Source: CALZBJ01 sp945619025 (GTDB taxonomy: Bacteria > Pseudomonadota > Gammaproteobacteria > Cardiobacteriales > Wohlfahrtiimonadaceae). Taken from it: a stretch of DNA of 15,422 nucleotides. The translations under genes and the position numbers were made by a program. This document shows, piece by piece, positions 1 to 8,061 of this stretch; within the stretch, counting starts at the first letter, position 1, and each line of letters starts with the position of its first letter. Location: assembly GCA_945619025.1 (NCBI GenBank), contig CALZBJ010000025.1, forward strand, positions 1 through 15,422, written 5' to 3'. The notes beneath the pieces are model-generated. The model did not search any database, had not been told where the DNA came from, and saw only the letters and a list, made by a program, of their open reading frames with translations.

Positions 1-47
1 CTGTTGAGTATGAGAATTATAAAGTGAATGTGTCCACTGCGGCTTGA
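1..47 (+). CDS. 3' end of an unidentified upstream gene (14 codons)
   Basis: The frame starting at base 3 is open from the left edge and reads VEYENYKVNVSTAA before a TGA at 45-47. A strong Shine-Dalgarno for the next gene follows within ten bases, the spacing expected inside an operon. The fragment is too short to assign. hsdS or hsdM would be the natural neighbour of the downstream hsdR, but nothing in these 14 residues proves it. This same frame continues, after the stop, into the SIR2 gene. Confidence 0.35.
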   Translation, partial: VEYENYKVNVSTAA

Positions 48-53
48 CCAGAA

Positions 54-71
54 CAGGAGGCTGTAGAGATA
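54..71 (+). promoter_or_regulatory. Strong Shine-Dalgarno facing an ATA codon (SIR2 gene)
   Basis: CAGGAGG at 54-60 is the best ribosome-binding sequence in the first 150 bases. At ideal spacing (8 bases) it is followed by ATA AAG CTA TCA at 69-80, in frame with the SIR2 protein. No ATG, GTG or TTG occurs in that frame between the stop at 45-47 and the TTG at 123. The original start was probably ATG at 69, now ATA, unless AUA is used as a weak start or the base is miscalled. Confidence 0.55.
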
Positions 72-122
72 AAGCTATCAACAACAGAAGAAGATTCTGA
101 GCAAAATACAAAAAATCGGCAA

Positions 123-1265
123 TTGTTAAATCACTTCTTAAACCAAGTGATTGATGCTGAAAATCTATTAGTTTTGGCTGGATCTGGAACATCACTAACA
201 TTTAATCCTCCTAAGACTAACGGTATTCAAAATAATATTGCACCAAGTATGGGGGACTTATGGGAGAGTTGCTCGACTGACCCTAATTTTGATGAAGTGT
301 TAAGGATAATTAAATATAGAGAGGTTGCTGGTAATTGGCCAGATGGTGAAGAGAAAAATGATATTGAGTTATTGCTCTCCCTTTGTGATACCTATTCTAA
401 ATTAAAAGAGTTAGATGATGGCAAGAAAATAACTATAGGTGACTTTGTTAAAAAAGCAAAAGAGACTATTTTAAATGAGACAAACTTTATAGATAAAATA
501 AACAGAGATTCTGATTCTTGGAGTGCTCATAATCGTTTTATTCGCACCTTAGGAAGACGTTCCCCGAAACAACAACGTTTAAAATTATTTACTACCAATT
601 ATGATTTAGCCTTTGAGGGAGCTGCCTCAAATACAGGAATGATTGTTATTGATGGTTTTGAGTTTACAAGCCCTGCAAACTTTAATCCTGCTTGGTACCA
701 ATACGATGTTGTGAATCGTAATCAAAATAATAGTTATCTATCCAACTTATTTCATCTCTATAAACTGCATGGATCCGTTGATTGGAATAATAAAAATGGT
801 TTAACACAAAAAATTAATATTGAAAATGGTTTACCAGCTGATCCTGTTTTTATCTATCCTAGTAGTGATAAGTATGAGGTCTCTTATAAGTCTCCTTATA
901 TAGATATGATCTCTGCTTTTTTAGAAGCGGTTAAAAAACCGAAAACGGCACTTATCTGTATAGGTTTTGGGTTTAATGATAATCACTTAAATAATGCAAT
1001 TACTATGGCATTGCGGACAAATCCAGAGCTGATGCTACTTGTAGTAACACGTTCATTATTTGCAGAAGCATCTTCTTTTAATAAAGAGATTAAAGGTAAG
1101 CTCTCAAGTGCGATTAACGCCGGTGATTCTAGAGTTATGATGATTGATACTGACTTTGCTATATTCAGTCAAGAATTATTACCTAACCGACATATCCAAT
1201 CCCCAGAAGAGAAATTGATGGAAAGCTTTACCAAAATTTTAGAGGGAGGAAGCAATGAACGATAA
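123..1265 (+). CDS. SIR2-domain NADase-like effector of a SIR2-HerA defence system
   Basis: Sirtuin-fold protein of the anti-phage type, expected to hydrolyse NAD+ when its HerA partner is activated during infection, causing growth arrest or abortive infection. Visible motifs, numbered from the TTG start: glycine-rich nucleotide loop LAGSGTS (18-24); FTTNYDLAFE (156-165) with the conserved Asn159; LYKLHGSVDW (212-221) with catalytic His216; IYPSSDKY (244-251); GFGFNDNHLN (281-290) near the end of the fold. These match the SIR2 proteins paired with HerA. The TTG at 123 is the first standard start but has no Shine-Dalgarno; the better ribosome site points to ATA at 69, adding IKLSTTEEDSEQNTKNRQ ahead of the TTG-encoded Leu, so the true N-terminus is uncertain. 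The 3' end overlaps herA by 11 bp, implying coupled translation. The gene is AT-rich compared with hsdR downstream. Family assignment is firm; NADase activity is inferred from the family. Confidence 0.88.
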   Translation: MLNHFLNQVIDAENLLVLAGSGTSLTFNPPKTNGIQNNIAPSMGDLWESCSTDPNFDEVLRIIKYREVAGNWPDGEEKNDIELLLSLCDTYSKLKELDDGKKITIGDFVKKAKETILNETNFIDKINRDSDSWSAHNRFIRTLGRRSPKQQRLKLFTTNYDLAFEGAASNTGMIVIDGFEFTSPANFNPAWYQYDVVNRNQNNSYLSNLFHLYKLHGSVDWNNKNGLTQKINIENGLPADPVFIYPSSDKYEVSYKSPYIDMISAFLEAVKKPKTALICIGFGFNDNHLNNAITMALRTNPELMLLVVTRSLFAEASSFNKEIKGKLSSAINAGDSRVMMIDTDFAIFSQELLPNRHIQSPEEKLMESFTKILEGGSNER

Positions 1266-2958
1266 TGCTAAGTGGTTTTCTCCTCATGATCCTAAGCGCA
1301 GGATTGGCAGTTTAATTGATGTCTCTGCAACAGAAGCGAAGATTAACCTTACAAAAGCAGGAAGTGGTGAGCAGTCTTGGCTTATGGGGAGTAGAGTTTC
1401 CGTGGGGGAGGTGAATGAGTTTGTTTTTATCGAGTGTGGTGAGTATACGATTCTAGCTCGTGTTGTAAAGGTATGGTTAGAAAGTGGGGAGCGCTTAAGT
1501 GTAGATCAATTGGATGACCAACTCCCTGAAAATAATCCAATTGGTTTAGTGCAATTGTTGGTTAGCCTAGATGTCCAAAATGGTAAAAATTATCGAGGAA
1601 TTAAGCAATATCCTCGTTTAGGTGCTCAAGTTTATGCGGCTCATCCACAGCTTGTTGCATTGATTGCTGAAGGATCACTCCATTTAGAGGGCAAATTACA
1701 AATTCCTATTGCGTCTATGCCTCATGATGAAACGGTAACGGTAATCGTAACGCCAGAAAATCTATTTGCTCGTCATTGTGCGATTTTGGGCTCTACGGGT
1801 GGTGGTAAGAGTTATACAATGGCAACTCTCCTCGAAAATGTGGAAAGATTAGGCGGAAAAGCACTGTTAATTGATGCGACAGGAGAGTATAAAAATCTGC
1901 CCTGCGATAGTTATTATGTCGGAAATAATAAGGATTCAGGAGATAGGCAGGCTACCTATCCCCACTGGCTCTTTACTGATTCTGATATTAGAGCACTTTT
2001 AAGACCTGCGGGACAAACGCAAGCGCCTAAATTAGATGCCGCAATTAAGAGTTTAAAAGTTATTATCCACCAAGGTAGGAGTGATATTTTAGTTAAAGCA
2101 AATCAGAAAAAGAAACCGATAGAAGAAGATTTAAAAAACATTGACTCAATACAAGAAGATCTCCCTTGGTCATTTGAGCATCTTGGTAAACAGATAGCGG
2201 AAGAGTGTATTTGGCCAGATGGTTATGACAACTACAAAAAAAAGAAACTATTTGATGTATGGGGGGGATATTCTGAAGGTGATCTTGGACACTGTTTAAG
2301 CTTAATTTCCAGAATAGAAGCAATGGCATCCAATAAACATCTAGATTGGATGCTCAATTGTGAGGATGATTCAAAATCCATTCCTAAATTTCTAGAAAAG
2401 TTTTTAAGTGAAAATGATAAATCCATTTTACGCCTTGATCTTTCAGCAGTGCCTTTTGAGGCGCATGCTCGCGAATTATTAGTAAATGCAATTGGGCGAA
2501 AGCTATTGACATTAGCGAGAGAGGGTAATATCTCTCATGATAAACCTTTATTGGTTTTTATTGATGAAGCACACCAATTTCTAAATAAAACCATAGGTGA
2601 AGAACATAATGCGTTTAATTTAGATGCTTTTGGGAATATAGCTAAAGAGGGGCGCAAATATGGGCTGAATGTTGTCATTGCTACACAACGACCACGAGAT
2701 ATTCCGGAAGATGTGTTGAGCCAAATAGGTACATTAATTGTTCATCGCTTAACTAATGAGAGAGACCAAGAGGTAGTAAAGCGCTCTGTTGGAGCAATTG
2801 ATTATCGATCAGCCTCTTTTTTGCCAGCATTAGGGCAAGGAGAAGCTCTGTTATTAGGTGTGGATTTCCCTTTTCCAATGACGGTGCAGATCAAAATGCC
2901 TAACATAAAACCGGAATCTTGTAGCGCAGGTTTTTCGGGAGTTTGGGGAAGGATTTAA
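1255..2958 (+). CDS. herA: HerA/FtsK-family hexameric ATPase, partner of SIR2
   Basis: P-loop DNA-translocase-type ATPase. In SIR2-HerA systems a HerA hexamer assembles with SIR2 subunits into a large complex, and its ATPase is linked to NAD+ depletion by SIR2. An N-terminal region with hydrophobic strands (about 15-115) fits the HerA beta-barrel domain. Walker A is GSTGGGKS (179-186), Walker B is LLVFIDEAH (432-440), and the ATQRP segment (476-480) is typical of HerA-type motors. A helical insertion of about 150 residues (roughly 250-400) separates the two halves of the ATPase, and the C-terminal tail follows the HerA pattern. ATG 1255 is preceded by GGAGGA at 1245-1250 and overlaps the SIR2 stop (TAA 1263-1265) by 11 bp, so both proteins are likely made together. 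The length (567 aa) is normal for this family and no damage is seen. A DNA-end-processing HerA paired with NurA is the main alternative, but no nurA is present. Confidence 0.9.
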   Translation: MNDNAKWFSPHDPKRRIGSLIDVSATEAKINLTKAGSGEQSWLMGSRVSVGEVNEFVFIECGEYTILARVVKVWLESGERLSVDQLDDQLPENNPIGLVQLLVSLDVQNGKNYRGIKQYPRLGAQVYAAHPQLVALIAEGSLHLEGKLQIPIASMPHDETVTVIVTPENLFARHCAILGSTGGGKSYTMATLLENVERLGGKALLIDATGEYKNLPCDSYYVGNNKDSGDRQATYPHWLFTDSDIRALLRPAGQTQAPKLDAAIKSLKVIIHQGRSDILVKANQKKKPIEEDLKNIDSIQEDLPWSFEHLGKQIAEECIWPDGYDNYKKKKLFDVWGGYSEGDLGHCLSLISRIEAMASNKHLDWMLNCEDDSKSIPKFLEKFLSENDKSILRLDLSAVPFEAHARELLVNAIGRKLLTLAREGNISHDKPLLVFIDEAHQFLNKTIGEEHNAFNLDAFGNIAKEGRKYGLNVVIATQRPRDIPEDVLSQIGTLIVHRLTNERDQEVVKRSVGAIDYRSASFLPALGQGEALLLGVDFPFPMTVQIKMPNIKPESCSAGFSGVWGRI

Positions 2959-2986
2959 AAAAACCGTCAAGGATCGCTTGACAGTT
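2957..2986 (-). terminator. Intrinsic-terminator hairpin oriented to the minus strand
   Basis: Between herA and hsdR, arms at 2962-2971 and 2977-2986 form a 10-bp stem with a 5-base loop. In minus-strand RNA all ten pairs form (one is G-U) and the stem runs into a U-run from the A-tract at 2957-2963, a textbook intrinsic terminator. In plus-strand RNA the same hairpin has one C-A mismatch and no U-run after it, so transcription into hsdR should continue. No minus-strand gene lies nearby to need it. Confidence 0.5.
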
Positions 2987-3014
2987 CAATGAATAATGAG
3001 GAAAGAGAACGAGT

Positions 3015-6000
3015 ATGAATGGTGAGGCTTTAATGCTCCAAGAGGAGTATAGCGCGAAGATTCCGGCGTTGATGTTGCTGGCAAATTTGGGGTGGGAATA
3101 TCTTTCCCCTAAAGAGGCGATGGCGCTTCGGGGTGGGCGGGATCAGGTGATTTTAACGCCCATTTTGCGTGAGGTACTAACGGCGCGTCAATTTGTGGTG
3201 CAGGGGAAGCCCCATTCGCTCGATAAGAGTGGAATTGATAATTTAGTTGGGCATTTAAAGCGGGCCAATCTTGCGGAAGGTCTGCTAAAAGCCAATGAGG
3301 GAATCTATCACGATCTTCTCTATGGGATCTCCATTACCCAATTTATTGAGGGGCGGGCGACCAATCAGACGATCTCAATGATCGATTGGGAAACGCCGGA
3401 GAATAACCGCTTTCACTATACTGAAGAGATGGTGATTAAACGCGCCAATAGTGAGCGCGGTCGCATTCCCGATATTGTCCTTTTTGTCAATGGGATTCCC
3501 TTTGCTGTCATTGAGGCGAAACGTCCGGATCAACACGGTTTACGTAAGCCGACGATTGGGGAGGGCATCTCGCAGATGATCCGCAATCAACGCAATGAGG
3601 AGATTCCGCAACTCTTTATTTATACTCAATTACTTCTCTCCATTAATGGCCTTGATGGGCGCTATGGAACGACGGGAACGCCGGCGAAGTTTTGGGCGAA
3701 ATGGAACGAAGAGGCGATGGATGAGGCGGCGCTTTCTGAGATTAAAAATCGTCCGGTACCGCTTGAGCTGCAAAATAGGATCTTTAACGATCGGCCAACA
3801 AAGATTCGTGAGTGGTATCAAACCTTAACGCAGGCACCGCTTGCGGTAACGGGGCAAGATACGTTGATGATCAGCCTCCTAAAAAAGGAGCGCCTGCTTG
3901 AGATGGTACGAAGTTTCATTCTCCATGATATTAAATCAGGCAAAATTGTGGCGCGTTATCAGCAATATTTTGGCGTTAAAGCGTTACTCAATCGAATTAC
4001 GCAGACAGATCATGGAGGGCGGCGACAAGGGGGCGTGATTTGGCATACGACGGGATCGGGAAAATCGTATACCATGCTCTTTTTAAGCCAAGCGCTGTTG
4101 CAAGTTAAGGCGTTAAAACAGTGTCGCATTGTGGTGATTACCGATCGGGTTGATCTTGAGGGACAATTGAGCCAAACCTTCCAAAGTGGCGGTGCGCTCG
4201 TGGGTAAGCAGGATTATCATTCGGCGATGGCCACCTCCGGTAGACGTCTTGCAGAGCAGATTGGGCGAGGTAATGAGCGGATTATCTTCTCGCTGATTCA
4301 AAAATTTAATACCGCGGCGCAACTGCCGGAATGTTATAACGATAGCGCCGATATTATTGTCTTAATTGATGAAGGGCATCGCTCGCAAGGGGGTGAAAAT
4401 CATCAACGTATGCGGAGCGCATTACCGAATGCGGCGTTTGTTGCCTTTACAGGAACGCCCCTTCTAAAAGAGGATAAGACGCAGAATCAATTTGGTTCCA
4501 TTATCCATGCCTATACCATGGAGATGGCGGTACGAGATAAGACTGTTACGCCACTGCTTTATGAAGAGCGGAAACCGAAACTCGATGTTAATGAAGCGGC
4601 GATTGACCATTGGTTTGAGCGGATTACCGAAGGATTAACGGAGAGCGAAGCAGCGGATTTAAAGCGCAAATTTTCCCGTAAGGGGGAGATCTATCGCGCT
4701 GAGGATCGCATTCGGCTGATTGCCTATGATGTTGCCACCCATTTTAATACCAATATCGATCATGGCCTTAAAGCACAGCTTGCTTGTGATAGTAAAGAGG
4801 AGGCGATTCTCTATAAAAAATATCTCGATGAAGTGGGCTATTTTGAATCGGCAGTGGTGATTAGTCCGCCCGATACGCGTGAGGGGAATCGAGATCTTGA
4901 TGAATCATCTAAGCTGCTCGTTCATGAATGGTGGGAAAAGAATGTTGGCGGGCAAGATGAGCGCGATTATACCAAAGGGGTGATCGATCGTTTTGAGAAA
5001 GATCCCAACTTAAAAATGTTAATCGTGGTCGATAAGCTCTTAACGGGATTTGATGAGCCGCAAAATGCGGTGCTTTATATTGATAAATCACTACGCAATC
5101 ACAATCTGATGCAGGCAATTGCGCGGGTAAATCGCCTGCATGAAAAGAAAGAATTTGGGCTGTTGATCGATTATCGGGGCATTTTAGCGGAGCTCGATAC
5201 GGCGATTAGTGATTATCAGGATCTGGCAACGCGGACGCAGGCGGGCTATGCCATTGAGGATATTCAGGGGCTTTATCATGAGATGAGTACTGAATATCGC
5301 CGTCTGCCGATGCTCTATAAAAAACTTTGGGCGATCTTTGATGGCGTTGCCAATAAAAACGATCTTGAGCAGTTGCGCCGTCGATTAATCCCGAACCTCG
5401 AGCAGAAAAATGGTTACTCCATCGATCATAATCAAGAGATTCGAGATGATTTTTATGAGGCACTCAGTGAGTTTGCAAGCTGTTTGAAAATTGCCCTGCA
5501 ATCGGCGGGCTTTTATCGTGATCCGCGGGTGACCGAAACGTTAATTACTGAGTATAAAAGAGCCTTAAATAACTTCACTGCATTGCGCCAAATTATCCAA
5601 CAAGATAGTGGGGAGGCGATCGATTATGATCTCTATGCCGATAAGGTGAAAAAGCTACTCGATCGTTATGTTGCCGGCGTTCACATTGAGAGCAGTGGCG
5701 ATCTCTACTCGCTTAACCGCATCAAAACTGAAGAGAAGGCCTACGGCGAGATGAGCGAAGATGAGCTCAAAGAGCATGAAACGGAGATTCGTAACAAAAC
5801 GGATGTGATTAAAACACAGATTACCCGCGAAATCGAGGATCATATGGGAGATGATCCCTTTGCACAAGAGGCGTTTTCGCGTCTATTACGTAAAACAATT
5901 GCAGAGGCGGAAGGGCTATTTGATCATCCCTATAAACAATTATTACTCTTTGAGGCTTTAAAAGAAGATGTGGACGAGCGCCGCCTAGACTCCATTCCCA

Positions 6001-6314
6001 AAGCGATTCAAGGGACCAGTGCGGGGCGTTATTATGGGCTCTTTTTTAAGGTTGTCCCAAGTCTGTTGGCGGGTGGGCTAGAAGATGGGAGCGCGTCTGA
6101 GGCTAAATTGCTCGCCTTTGCGAAGCATATTTCAGAAATTGTCGATGAGTCGATTCAATATAATTCGCTCGATCCCGATAATATTGAAAAGAGCATTCAA
6201 AAAGCTTTATTGCCGAAGGCCTTTAGCTATTATCAAGAAGAGGGATTGGGGTTAGAGCAGGCGAAAGCGTTAGTGGAGTTGGTTAAAAAGAGCGTACGGA
6301 CAGGCATTCAATAA
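3015..6314 (+). CDS. hsdR: Type I restriction enzyme subunit R (HsdR)
   Basis: Motor and nuclease subunit of a type I restriction-modification complex. With HsdM and HsdS it translocates DNA using ATP and cuts at a distance from unmethylated target sites. The N-terminal nuclease domain shows the PD-(D/E)xK signature: PDIVLF with Asp153, and VIEAKRP with Glu167 and Lys169. The superfamily 2 helicase core shows Walker A HTTGSGKS (344-351), motif II IDEGH (451-455), AFTGTP (477-482), and TGFDEP (677-682) followed by QAIARVNR (700-707). The acidic helical C-terminus (about 760-1099) fits the HsdM-binding, DUF3387-like region of larger HsdR proteins. GAGGAAAGAG upstream supports the ATG at 3015; the next in-frame ATG (3033) is possible. 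The length of 1099 aa is full size. The gene is GC-richer than SIR2-herA. hsdM and hsdS are not in the window and should lie upstream, which would put SIR2-herA inside the operon. Confidence 0.96.
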   Translation: MNGEALMLQEEYSAKIPALMLLANLGWEYLSPKEAMALRGGRDQVILTPILREVLTARQFVVQGKPHSLDKSGIDNLVGHLKRANLAEGLLKANEGIYHDLLYGISITQFIEGRATNQTISMIDWETPENNRFHYTEEMVIKRANSERGRIPDIVLFVNGIPFAVIEAKRPDQHGLRKPTIGEGISQMIRNQRNEEIPQLFIYTQLLLSINGLDGRYGTTGTPAKFWAKWNEEAMDEAALSEIKNRPVPLELQNRIFNDRPTKIREWYQTLTQAPLAVTGQDTLMISLLKKERLLEMVRSFILHDIKSGKIVARYQQYFGVKALLNRITQTDHGGRRQGGVIWHTTGSGKSYTMLFLSQALLQVKALKQCRIVVITDRVDLEGQLSQTFQSGGALVGKQDYHSAMATSGRRLAEQIGRGNERIIFSLIQKFNTAAQLPECYNDSADIIVLIDEGHRSQGGENHQRMRSALPNAAFVAFTGTPLLKEDKTQNQFGSIIHAYTMEMAVRDKTVTPLLYEERKPKLDVNEAAIDHWFERITEGLTESEAADLKRKFSRKGEIYRAEDRIRLIAYDVATHFNTNIDHGLKAQLACDSKEEAILYKKYLDEVGYFESAVVISPPDTREGNRDLDESSKLLVHEWWEKNVGGQDERDYTKGVIDRFEKDPNLKMLIVVDKLLTGFDEPQNAVLYIDKSLRNHNLMQAIARVNRLHEKKEFGLLIDYRGILAELDTAISDYQDLATRTQAGYAIEDIQGLYHEMSTEYRRLPMLYKKLWAIFDGVANKNDLEQLRRRLIPNLEQKNGYSIDHNQEIRDDFYEALSEFASCLKIALQSAGFYRDPRVTETLITEYKRALNNFTALRQIIQQDSGEAIDYDLYADKVKKLLDRYVAGVHIESSGDLYSLNRIKTEEKAYGEMSEDELKEHETEIRNKTDVIKTQITREIEDHMGDDPFAQEAFSRLLRKTIAEAEGLFDHPYKQLLLFEALKEDVDERRLDSIPKAIQGTSAGRYYGLFFKVVPSLLAGGLEDGSASEAKLLAFAKHISEIVDESIQYNSLDPDNIEKSIQKALLPKAFSYYQEEGLGLEQAKALVELVKKSVRTGIQ

Positions 6315-7096
6315 TGGATCAATCGTTATTAATTCAACCCTTTGTACAGCCCTATGAAACGGGGAGTTATTATTTCTATTACGACAGGCATCTCATAGAA
6401 TTTTCACGCGTAGCGAGCCGGTCTAAGCGCGATATTGTGCAGATTAAAGTGCATCCGACGTTGGAAGTGGAGGTATTAGCGCCAGAGTCGATGAGTGATG
6501 AGGCGGTGCTTGAGGCGGCTAAACGTCGCGGCCGCTGGATCTTCAATCAGCTCAAAGCCTTTTATGAAAATCAATATTATGTGACGCCGCTGCAATATAG
6601 AAGTGGGGAAAGCCATTACTATTTAGGTCGGCAATATCAGCTTAAAATCTATCAAGATCGAAATGAACGTGTCCGTTTGATGCGCGGTTATCTTGAGGTC
6701 TATACCGAAAAAGAGGGGCGCGATGCCATTCGATCATTGCTGCATACGTGGTATTTAGAAAAAGCCCGAGAGTATTTTAAACGGCGTTTAGCGGTATTAT
6801 TGCCGAAAGCGAATTGGGTTAATGAAACGCCCCCGATCCGATTACAAACCATGAAAACGCAATGGGGAAGCTGCTCGAAACAGGGGCGACTCACTTTTAA
6901 CCCCTATCTTGTAAAAGCCCCGCAAGAGGCGATCGATTATGTGATTTTGCACGAGCTATGCCACATCGCGGAATATAATCATAGCGAACGTTTCTATCAG
7001 CTGATGGACAGCGTCATGACCCATTGGCGCGAGGTCAAAAAGCGCCTCGACAATAATGCCTATAAATATCTCAATGGGGTGAAGTTTCAAGAGTGA
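6314..7096 (+). CDS. YgjP-like (DUF45/SprT-like) zinc metallopeptidase
   Basis: Predicted cytoplasmic zinc metallopeptidase of the YgjP/WSS-like family (PF01863). The zinc motif HELCH is at 213-217 (His213, Glu214, His217), and a likely third ligand, His223, lies in YNHSERFYQLM. Upstream, the family signature QWGSCSKQGRLTFNP lies around 183-197. The N-terminal 90 residues have the usual family strand pattern. No signal peptide or membrane segment is present. It starts at the TAATG junction with hsdR (1-nt overlap), so its translation is coupled to hsdR. Family members often accompany type I restriction operons, but the substrate is not established. Turnover of HsdR or handling of DNA-protein complexes are reasonable ideas by analogy with ClpXP-dependent restriction alleviation and with WSS1/SprT proteases; this is inference. 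Confidence 0.9.
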   Translation: MDQSLLIQPFVQPYETGSYYFYYDRHLIEFSRVASRSKRDIVQIKVHPTLEVEVLAPESMSDEAVLEAAKRRGRWIFNQLKAFYENQYYVTPLQYRSGESHYYLGRQYQLKIYQDRNERVRLMRGYLEVYTEKEGRDAIRSLLHTWYLEKAREYFKRRLAVLLPKANWVNETPPIRLQTMKTQWGSCSKQGRLTFNPYLVKAPQEAIDYVILHELCHIAEYNHSERFYQLMDSVMTHWREVKKRLDNNAYKYLNGVKFQE

Positions 7097-7108
7097 TGGG
7101 CTATACAG

Positions 7109-7146
7109 ATGACTAATAACGAGGCAATAACCGCGTTATTAGTCAT
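7109..7146. terminator. 13-bp perfect inverted repeat between convergent genes
   Basis: ATGACTAATAACG at 7109-7121 and its exact complement at 7134-7146 enclose a 12-base loop. The hairpin sits 13 bp after the metallopeptidase stop and 20 bp from the stop of the convergent gene, where a bidirectional terminator is expected. Neither strand has a clear U-run after the stem, so it is not a classical intrinsic terminator; it may stop transcription weakly or protect mRNA 3' ends. Confidence 0.5.
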
Positions 7147-7166
7147 TGAAGTATTACAAGGATTGA

Positions 7167-7925
7167 TTAGTATTCAATGTATTCTTCCTCTATTTTTTCT
7201 CTCGATAACTCTTTGAATTGCCATTTATTATTGAAGTAGTCACTTTCGGAGCGTTTGAATTCATATATAACACGAATGCTAGGAAAGTTGTGATGGTCAT
7301 CAATATCATTTTTCCAGCCAACAAGTAAATAGTGGTCGGGGTTTTCTTGTGACATTATTTTAGCGTGTCTAGGGATAAGACGTTCGTAATCACCAGTGAT
7401 TTCATGATGAGCATTATTAAGTTTCTCTATATTAAAGTAATCATCGTATACATGGTTAGCAATGGAAGAGTTGTGATATGCTGGCATGTAAAAATCAGAG
7501 ATGCCATTTATAAAGTTACTTTCTAAAGAAATCGTTACTGAAGAGATTTCGCTAAAACTAGTTCCATTTCCTCCACCACAATAATTCCCAAACCAAGTGA
7601 AAATATACTCTCTTGTATCATTATCTTTATCTTCTTTACCAATTAAGACATCTTGTATTTCAACGGAACAATAGTTGCCTAATGAGTGATAGGCTAATAT
7701 ATTCTTAGCTCGCAGCAGTTCCACATCGGTAATCTGCATACCGTTAATTGTGTAATGTTCTGTGAAGAAATCAAAAGGATATAGATCAGCATAATTTTGA
7801 TATATAATTTCTTTTCTTTCATCAATGCTTAAGTCGGCATAAGGATTGTTGAATTCATCATCAGTATCAAAGGCATAGGAAGAGCTAAATACAGAGAATA
7901 AGAGCGCGCAAAAAAGTTTTTTCAT
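7167..7925 (-). CDS. Small exported protein of unknown function
   Basis: 252 residues. The first 18 form a Sec signal peptide (MKKLF, hydrophobic core, likely cleavage after SYA), giving a periplasmic or secreted protein. Cys6 sits inside the signal sequence and is not a lipobox. The mature protein is acidic and rich in Asp, Asn and Tyr, with only two cysteines (86 and 116), which could form a disulfide. A glycine patch follows the second (CGGGNG, 116-121). The stretch HYTINGMQIT (57-66) and NYCSVEIQDVL (84-94) resemble equivalent stretches of the larger exported protein at 9178-10323. AAGGA lies 11-12 bases upstream of the ATG. It is AT-rich relative to the neighbouring gene, suggesting separate acquisition. 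No family recognised. Confidence 0.75.
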   Translation of the reverse strand: MKKLFCALLFSVFSSSYAFDTDDEFNNPYADLSIDERKEIIYQNYADLYPFDFFTEHYTINGMQITDVELLRAKNILAYHSLGNYCSVEIQDVLIGKEDKDNDTREYIFTWFGNYCGGGNGTSFSEISSVTISLESNFINGISDFYMPAYHNSSIANHVYDDYFNIEKLNNAHHEITGDYERLIPRHAKIMSQENPDHYLLVGWKNDIDDHHNFPSIRVIYEFKRSESDYFNNKWQFKELSREKIEEEYIEY

Positions 7926-7994
7926 GTTGTTTACGATTCCTTAAATTTTTGAAAAATCAAATAAAATCCAATGCTAAGATTTACATTTCTTAAC

Positions 7995-8003
7995 TTTATA
8001 CCA
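7995..8003 (-). promoter_or_regulatory. Candidate extended -10 promoter for the small exported protein
   Basis: On the minus strand TGGTATAAA fits an extended -10 (TGn + TATAAA), 69 bases upstream of the start codon. No good -35 stands at the usual distance, which extended -10 promoters tolerate. The surrounding 136-bp gap (7926-8061) is very AT-rich, so chance matches are common. Nothing else was seen there except a short self-complementary AGCTATAGCT near 8051. Confidence 0.35.
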
Positions 8004-8061
8004 TAAAACAACAATTAATAATTTAAATATGAGATCTAATGGGCAATTTTAGGAGCTATAG

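Noticed and set aside
2093..2426. Minus-strand open frames inside herA, and similar ones inside hsdR (3630-3821, 4113-4322, 4909-5118, 5206-5463, 5655-5867)
   Set aside because: They mirror the codon structure of strongly supported genes and encode nothing recognisable.
7167..7925. Lipoprotein reading of the small exported protein because of an early Cys
   Set aside because: Cys6 is only five residues from the start and is followed by the hydrophobic core; no lipobox geometry.
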